9,615 nt of DNA from the NCBI GenBank assembly GCA_947465275.1, contig CANIAI010000055.1:1-9615 (forward strand), read 5' to 3'. A model generated the notes under the pieces. The model made no database searches and had not been told where the DNA came from. It saw only the letters and a program-made list of their open reading frames with translations. Shown one piece after another: positions 5,969 through 9,615 of the stretch. Source of the stretch: Acidobacteriota bacterium. GTDB lineage: Bacteria; Acidobacteriota; Vicinamibacteria; Vicinamibacterales; UBA2999. Within the stretch, counting starts at the first letter, position 1, and every line of letters starts with the position of its first letter. The position numbers were made by a program, and so were the translations under genes.

Positions 5969-7054
5969 TCAGTTCTGGTACTTCGTCAGGCTCGTGTAGG
6001 CCGACTCGATCATGGCGCCCGCCTGATCGGGGTATCCCACCCAGCTCTTGTACTTGTCCAGGTTCACCGTCTTCTTCAGGTCGTCGACGCTCTTCCCCGC
6101 CCGGATGCCCGCCTGTACCTGCGTCGCGAGATCCTCGAGATACTGCCGGAACGCCACGAGGTCGGCCTTCGTGCCCGGTTCCCAGTGGCTGTTGATCACC
6201 GTGTCGAAGTCGAGCGCCTCGAGCGCCTTGATCGACGCGATCCAGGTGGTGATCGGACGACGGTCGAACGAGAAATTGCAGCAGAGCCGGTTGATCCAGA
6301 CGTAGTCGCTCGCGAAGAGCACCCGTTCGTCCGGGAAGTACACGTCGAAGAGGTCGCTGGTGTGGCGGTTCTTCGACCAGATCAGCTCGGCCCGCTTGCC
6401 CCCGAGCGTCACGGTGTACCGGTCGGCGAACGTGATGTCGGGCCGGCGGATGTCGGCGTTGATCTCGTCGCGGTCGAGGAACACGTCGCCATTGCCGTTC
6501 ATCCGATCGAACTGCGCGCGCGTGCCGGTCTGCGCTTCTTCACGCGTGAGCCGGTTGTCGCCGTCGATGTCATCGGTGTCGCCGGGCGGACGCGCCTGCC
6601 TGATGGGCAGCGCCAGGTTCTTCGGCATGTTCTCGTGACCGATGAACCGTGCCGTGTCGGCGAACATCGCGCCGCCCCGGGCGTGGTCCCAGTGATAGTG
6701 CGACGCCAGGACGAACTTCACCGGACGGCCCGGGAAGCGCGTCGCGAGCTCGCCCTTCAACCAGGCCGAGAATTCGGGATTCAACGGGTCGGCCAGGATG
6801 ATGCCGTCTGGCGTCACCAGGAACACGGTGACCGCCGCGACGCCCGCGCCGCTCTGCACCTTGTAGAGGTCGCCGCGCACCTGCGTGATCGTCCGCTGGG
6901 GCGGACCCTGTGGCGCACCGCCCGCGCGACCGCCCGCCTGTGCGGCGCCAGCCTGGGCTGTCGGAGCCTGGCCCGCGGGGGCCTGCGCGGCGGCCTGAAT
7001 GCCGAGGGCGCAGACGAGCGCCGCGATCGTGCCCTGAAGAATTCGTGCTCTCAT
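5969..7054 (-). CDS. Secreted MBL-fold hydrolase with an inserted pair of EF-hand calcium-binding loops
   Basis: The 361-residue product has a signal peptide (about 1-24), an Ala/Gln/Gly/Pro-rich linker (25-53) and an MBL fold. Metal ligands are H119-x-H121-x-D123-H124 (HYHWDH), H231 in NRHTSD, D250 in ASDYV and H290 in NSHWEP, so the two-metal site is complete. Between the first and second ligand motifs are two EF-hand-like loops. Loop 1 is 162-173 (DIDGDNRLTREE; D162, D164, D166, E173) and loop 2 is 186-197 (NGNGDVFLDRDE; N186, N188, D190, E197). The neighbouring paralogue aligns on both sides (GHENM/GHRNI and PDITFAD/PNITFAD) and lacks about 49 residues here. The ATG at 7054 has AGG 7 nt upstream; an ATG two codons earlier (7060) is the alternative. 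Substrate unknown; calcium binding is predicted, not shown. Confidence 0.92.
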   Translation of the reverse strand: MRARILQGTIAALVCALGIQAAAQAPAGQAPTAQAGAAQAGGRAGGAPQGPPQRTITQVRGDLYKVQSGAGVAAVTVFLVTPDGIILADPLNPEFSAWLKGELATRFPGRPVKFVLASHYHWDHARGGAMFADTARFIGHENMPKNLALPIRQARPPGDTDDIDGDNRLTREEAQTGTRAQFDRMNGNGDVFLDRDEINADIRRPDITFADRYTVTLGGKRAELIWSKNRHTSDLFDVYFPDERVLFASDYVWINRLCCNFSFDRRPITTWIASIKALEALDFDTVINSHWEPGTKADLVAFRQYLEDLATQVQAGIRAGKSVDDLKKTVNLDKYKSWVGYPDQAGAMIESAYTSLTKYQN

Positions 7055-7103
7055 GCTCATACCTGCGAATGATGCCGAGGGCCGACACGGCCCGTACGGA
7101 CGA

Positions 7104-7134
7104 AGGACCCCGGACGCACGGCGCCCGGGGTCCT
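7104..7134 (-). terminator. Hairpin terminator of the aldehyde dehydrogenase gene
   Basis: AGGACCCCGG (7104-7113) and CCGGGGTCCT (7125-7134) form a perfect 10-bp stem with an 11-nt loop, starting 24 bp after the aldehyde dehydrogenase stop. No clear T-run follows (minus strand reads TTCGTCC), so it is a GC-type terminator. It separates this gene from the MBL gene downstream on the same strand, suggesting separate transcription. Confidence 0.6.
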
Positions 7135-7158
7135 GACATTCTACCGGCGCGTGCGCCG

Positions 7159-8658
7159 CTATCGCGGGTAGAACGGCGGGATGTTGGCGTCGACGTTCAC
7201 CCACACCGACTTCACCTCGGTGTACTGGTGCATCGCCTCGAAGCCCATCTCTCGGCCGTATCCGCTCGAGCCGACGCCGCCGAAGGGCGAGGCCGGGTTC
7301 ACGCGCTTGTAGCAGTTGATCCAGACCATGCCGCTGCGGATGGCCGCGGCGAAGCGGTGCGCCTTCGCGAGATTGGTCGTCCAGAGCCCGCCGCCGAGTC
7401 CGTACTCGACACTATTGGCAATCTGGAGCGCTTCTTCGTCGGTCTTGAAGCGCGAGACGACGACGAACGGACCGAACACCTCTTCACACGAGACGCGGTC
7501 GCCGGGCTTCGCCTCGACCACCGTCGGCTCGACGTAGTACCCGCCCGTGAGCTCCGGGCGGTTCTGTGGGGCTCGCCCGCCCGTCAGGATCTGCCCGCCC
7601 TGCTCCTTCGCGATGTCGCAGTAGCCGAGCACCTTGTCCCGATGCCCCATCGAGGTGAGCGGCCCCATCTCGGTGGCGATGTCGAGCGGGTTGCCGATCC
7701 GGATCGACTTCGCGAGCGCGACGAACTGATCGAGGAACGCGTCGGCGATCGACTCGTGCAGGATGAGCCGCGATCCGGCGATGCAGGCCTGCCCCTGGTT
7801 GTGGAAGATCGCGAACGCGGATCCGTTCACCGCCGCCGGCAGGTGCGCGTCGGCGAAGACGATGTTGGCGCCCTTGCCGCCGAGCTCGAGGCCGAGCCGC
7901 TTCAGGTTCGACGCCGAGGCCTTCACGATGCGACGTCCGACGTCCGTGGAGCCCGTGAACGAGATCTTCGCGATGTCCTGGTGCTCGGCCATGTGCTGGC
8001 CGACCGCGCTGCCGGCCCCGGGGATGATGTTGACGACCCCCTTGGGAATGCCGACCTCCTGCATCAGTTCGGCGATGCGCAGACTCGACAGCGGCGTCAG
8101 CGCCGCGGGCTTGAGCACGACGGTGTTGCCGGCCGCGAGCGCCGGTCCCATCTTCCAGCTCGTGAACATGAGCGGAAAGTTCCAGGGCACGATCTGCCCG
8201 ACGACGCCGACCGGCTGCCGCAGGGTGTAGTTCAGGAAGCCCTGGTCGACCGGGATGACCGTGCCTTCGAACTTGTCGGCCATGCCGCCGAAGTAGCGGA
8301 AGGTCATCGCGGTGCGCGGCACGTCGAGGCGCATCGTGTCGCGCATCGGGTGGCCGGTGTCGAGGCTCTCGAGCGTGGCGATCTCTTCTGCCCGCGATTC
8401 GATCAGGTCAGCGAGCTTCAGGAGCATGCGGCCGCGATCGGCGGCGGACAGCGCGGACCACTTCGGGAACGCCTCGGTCGCGGCACGGACGGCGCGGTCG
8501 ACGTCAGCGGTGCTGGCGGAGGCGACCTCCGCGATCACGCTGTTGTCGTGCGGGTTGTAGGTCGGCGCCGTGGCGCCGTTCTCGGCCTTGACGAATTCCC
8601 CGTTGATGAACAGGTCTGTCTGGATCCGGACGGGAGAGGCGGTCGACGCAGTAGCCAT
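7159..8658 (-). CDS. NAD(P)+-dependent aldehyde dehydrogenase
   Basis: This 499-residue cytoplasmic enzyme of the ALDH superfamily oxidises an aldehyde to its carboxylic acid with NAD+ or NADP+. The conserved residues are present: N160 in PWNFPL (oxyanion hole), the coenzyme-binding Lys in LKPAALTP, FTGSTDVG, the general base E258 in LELGGKG, the nucleophile C292 in NQGQACIAGSR, and EEVFGPF late in the protein. Length and motifs match the betaine-aldehyde/DhaS-like branch, but the substrate is not set by the sequence I can see and there are no pathway genes beside it. No signal peptide is present. The ATG at 8658 has GGAGG 4 nt upstream. A good promoter candidate lies about 65-90 bp upstream and a hairpin terminator follows the stop, so it is probably monocistronic. 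Confidence 0.95.
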   Translation of the reverse strand: MATASTASPVRIQTDLFINGEFVKAENGATAPTYNPHDNSVIAEVASASTADVDRAVRAATEAFPKWSALSAADRGRMLLKLADLIESRAEEIATLESLDTGHPMRDTMRLDVPRTAMTFRYFGGMADKFEGTVIPVDQGFLNYTLRQPVGVVGQIVPWNFPLMFTSWKMGPALAAGNTVVLKPAALTPLSSLRIAELMQEVGIPKGVVNIIPGAGSAVGQHMAEHQDIAKISFTGSTDVGRRIVKASASNLKRLGLELGGKGANIVFADAHLPAAVNGSAFAIFHNQGQACIAGSRLILHESIADAFLDQFVALAKSIRIGNPLDIATEMGPLTSMGHRDKVLGYCDIAKEQGGQILTGGRAPQNRPELTGGYYVEPTVVEAKPGDRVSCEEVFGPFVVVSRFKTDEEALQIANSVEYGLGGGLWTTNLAKAHRFAAAIRSGMVWINCYKRVNPASPFGGVGSSGYGREMGFEAMHQYTEVKSVWVNVDANIPPFYPR

Positions 8659-8684
8659 GCATCCTCCGACGAAGGGGTGAACGA

Positions 8685-8709
8685 CGGAACGGAACGCGAC
8701 GGGACGGTG
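8685..8709. repeat. Short degenerate 5-bp tandem repeat in the aldehyde dehydrogenase leader
   Basis: Five consecutive 5-bp units (CGGAA, CGGAA, CGCGA, CGGGA, CGGTG) lie between the proposed transcription start and the start codon of the aldehyde dehydrogenase gene. They give a pyrimidine-rich leader on the coding strand. This may be chance in a GC-rich genome, but the periodicity is visible. Confidence 0.3.
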
Positions 8710-8720
8710 GGAACCGGGTA

Positions 8721-8749
8721 ACGGTAGTCCCGCGGGCCACGGGCGTCAA
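8721..8749 (-). promoter_or_regulatory. Candidate sigma-70 promoter of the aldehyde dehydrogenase gene
   Basis: On the minus strand TTGACG (-35, 8749-8744, five of six consensus bases) and TACCGT (-10, 8726-8721, keeping the key TA and final T) are exactly 17 bp apart. Initiation near 8714 gives a leader of about 55 nt. An 8-bp palindrome CCCGCGGG (8729-8736) lies in the spacer and could be an operator or chance. Confidence 0.4.
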
Positions 8750-8751
8750 CA

Positions 8752-8760
8752 TGGTAAGAT
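8752..8760 (+). promoter_or_regulatory. Candidate extended -10 element of the lectin-like gene
   Basis: TGGTAAGAT fits the extended -10 pattern TGnTAnnnT. It begins 2 bp beyond the -35 box of the oppositely directed aldehyde dehydrogenase promoter, making a back-to-back pair. Initiation near 8767 would leave a leader of about 90 nt before the ATG at 8859. Confidence 0.3.
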
Positions 8761-8844
8761 TCGCGCCGTTTCGGGCCGACGTGCCCGGCGAGCCGCCCGC
8801 GGGGGCCGGCCTCATCGAATACCGGCGCCCTGAGTGGAGCGCCT

Positions 8845-8851
8845 GGAGGAG
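8845..8851 (+). promoter_or_regulatory. Ribosome-binding site fixing the lectin-like gene start
   Basis: GGAGGAG lies 7 nt before the ATG at 8859. The same frame is open upstream to an ATG at 8751, but that one has no ribosome-binding site and overlaps the proposed -10 element, and the signal peptide begins at 8859. Confidence 0.75.
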
Positions 8852-8858
8852 TCAGGCT

Positions 8859-9590
8859 ATGAGACAGATTGGACTATTTCTCGGCGCGGTCGCGGTGGCC
8901 GTGACCGCTGCGGGGGCGCTGACGTTCGCGCAGGCGCCGCAGGGCGGGCAGCCCCAGCAGCCCATGAGCTTCTTCATCACCAGCACCCCCAAGGGGGACG
9001 GCGCGAACTACGGCGGCCTGGCCGGTGCGGATGCGTATTGCCAGCAGCTCGGCGCCGCGGCTGGTCGCGGCAACGTGACCTGGCACGCGTACCTGAGCAC
9101 GCAGGGCGCCAACGCGGTCAACGCGCGTGACCGTATCGGCAGCGGCCCGTGGTACAACGCCCGGGGCCAGATGATTGCCCAGAACGTGGCCGAACTGCAC
9201 GGGGACACCCTCGAGCAGGCGCGCCTCGGCAACCGGCTCGGGAAGCAGATTTCCCTCACCGAGAAGAACACGGTGGTGAACGGCGTCGGCGACATGCCGA
9301 ACCAGCACGACATCCTGACGGGTTCGACGCCGGACGGCCGCGCCTATACCGACGCGAACGATCACACCTGCAACAACTGGACGAGCAACGCCAACGTCGA
9401 GGCGCCGGCTCGTGGCGCCGGTCCCGCGCCGGCCCCGGCTCCGGGCCCGTCGGCCCAGCTGGGTCACTCCGACAAGCAGGGTGGCGGCAACGGCTCCTGG
9501 AACTCGACCCACGCGAGCCGCGGGTGCAGCCAGCCGAACCTGGTGTCGACCGGCGGCGCCGGGCTCCTCTACTGCTTCGCGGTCAACTAG
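8859..9590 (+). CDS. Secreted C-type-lectin/endostatin-like fold protein
   Basis: The 243-residue product has a clear signal peptide (1-25, ending FAQA) and a Gln/Pro-rich spacer. A domain then begins FFITSTPKGDGANYGGLAGADAYC and ends GGAGLLYCFAVN. The opening (a strand, then GGLAGAD before a helix ending in C61), the WHAYLST and RIGSGPWYN segments, and the final YCF strand resemble bacterial secreted proteins of the endostatin/DUF1554 type, which share the C-type-lectin fold. The four Cys (C61, C171, C223, C239) allow the classic nested pairing 61-239 and 171-223. An Ala/Pro-rich segment at 182-200 interrupts the long-loop region. Such proteins are thought to bind ligands or surfaces outside the cell, and no catalytic motif is visible. 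It is divergent from the aldehyde dehydrogenase; nothing more is seen in the 25 bp after its stop. Confidence 0.82.
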   Translation: MRQIGLFLGAVAVAVTAAGALTFAQAPQGGQPQQPMSFFITSTPKGDGANYGGLAGADAYCQQLGAAAGRGNVTWHAYLSTQGANAVNARDRIGSGPWYNARGQMIAQNVAELHGDTLEQARLGNRLGKQISLTEKNTVVNGVGDMPNQHDILTGSTPDGRAYTDANDHTCNNWTSNANVEAPARGAGPAPAPAPGPSAQLGHSDKQGGGNGSWNSTHASRGCSQPNLVSTGGAGLLYCFAVN

Positions 9591-9615
9591 ACCGTCCATC
9601 GTCACGTCATCACCG

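Noticed and set aside
4942..7054. Calling the two MBL-fold proteins antibiotic-resistance beta-lactamases
   Set aside because: Both have Asp at the fourth metal-ligand motif and general MBL hydrolase features. Nothing in the sequence shows beta-lactam specificity.
5930..7072. Plus-strand open frame of about 380 codons opposite the EF-hand MBL gene
   Set aside because: Shadow of the MBL gene caused by GC-rich third positions; no domain is recognisable and it starts inside the terminator hairpin.
6910..8721. Very long plus-strand open frame (about 600 codons) antisense to the aldehyde dehydrogenase
   Set aside because: It covers a clear ALDH gene with all catalytic residues. The antisense product is Arg/Asp/His-rich low-information sequence without a ribosome-binding site.
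8751..8858. N-terminal extension of the lectin-like protein to the ATG at 8751
   Set aside because: The added 36 residues would precede and mask a good signal peptide, the upstream ATG has no ribosome-binding site, and a strong one serves the ATG at 8859.

Overview
This 9.6 kb window is a gene-dense, GC-rich stretch of bacterial chromosome. There is no mobile element, CRISPR array, tRNA or rRNA. High G+C, secreted proteins whose signal peptides end in Ala-Gln, a secreted DinB-like protein, paired secreted metallo-beta-lactamase (MBL) fold enzymes and an endostatin-like secreted lectin together suggest an Acidobacteriota member of the Vicinamibacteria type. That placement is inferred from protein style, not from a marker gene.

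Layout. Bases 1-79 (minus strand) hold the first 26 codons of a gene that leaves the window, probably treZ (trehalose synthesis from maltodextrin). It is divergent from truA (127-921, plus; tRNA pseudouridine synthase). Three minus-strand genes follow and probably form one operon, read from 4772 down to 935: a secreted DinB-like protein, a Cu+-exporting P1B-type ATPase (copA), and a secreted protein I do not recognise. Their gaps are only 22 and 24 bp. From 4942 to 7054 lie two secreted MBL-fold hydrolases arranged tail to tail around a strong hairpin. Next come a minus-strand NAD(P)-dependent aldehyde dehydrogenase (7159-8658) and, divergent from it, a secreted C-type-lectin/endostatin-like protein (8859-9590).

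How they work together. The only clear functional unit is the DinB/copA/unknown operon, where copper efflux is coupled to two exported proteins. No copper sensor or chaperone is present. The two MBL enzymes are recognisable paralogues that both act outside the cytoplasm. The second carries about 49 extra residues containing two EF-hand-type calcium-binding loops, inserted between metal-ligand motifs. This is the most unusual feature here.

I see no defence system, prophage or biosynthetic cluster. No gap between genes exceeds about 200 bp. Promoter, terminator and leader-structure calls were made by eye and are weaker than the gene calls.
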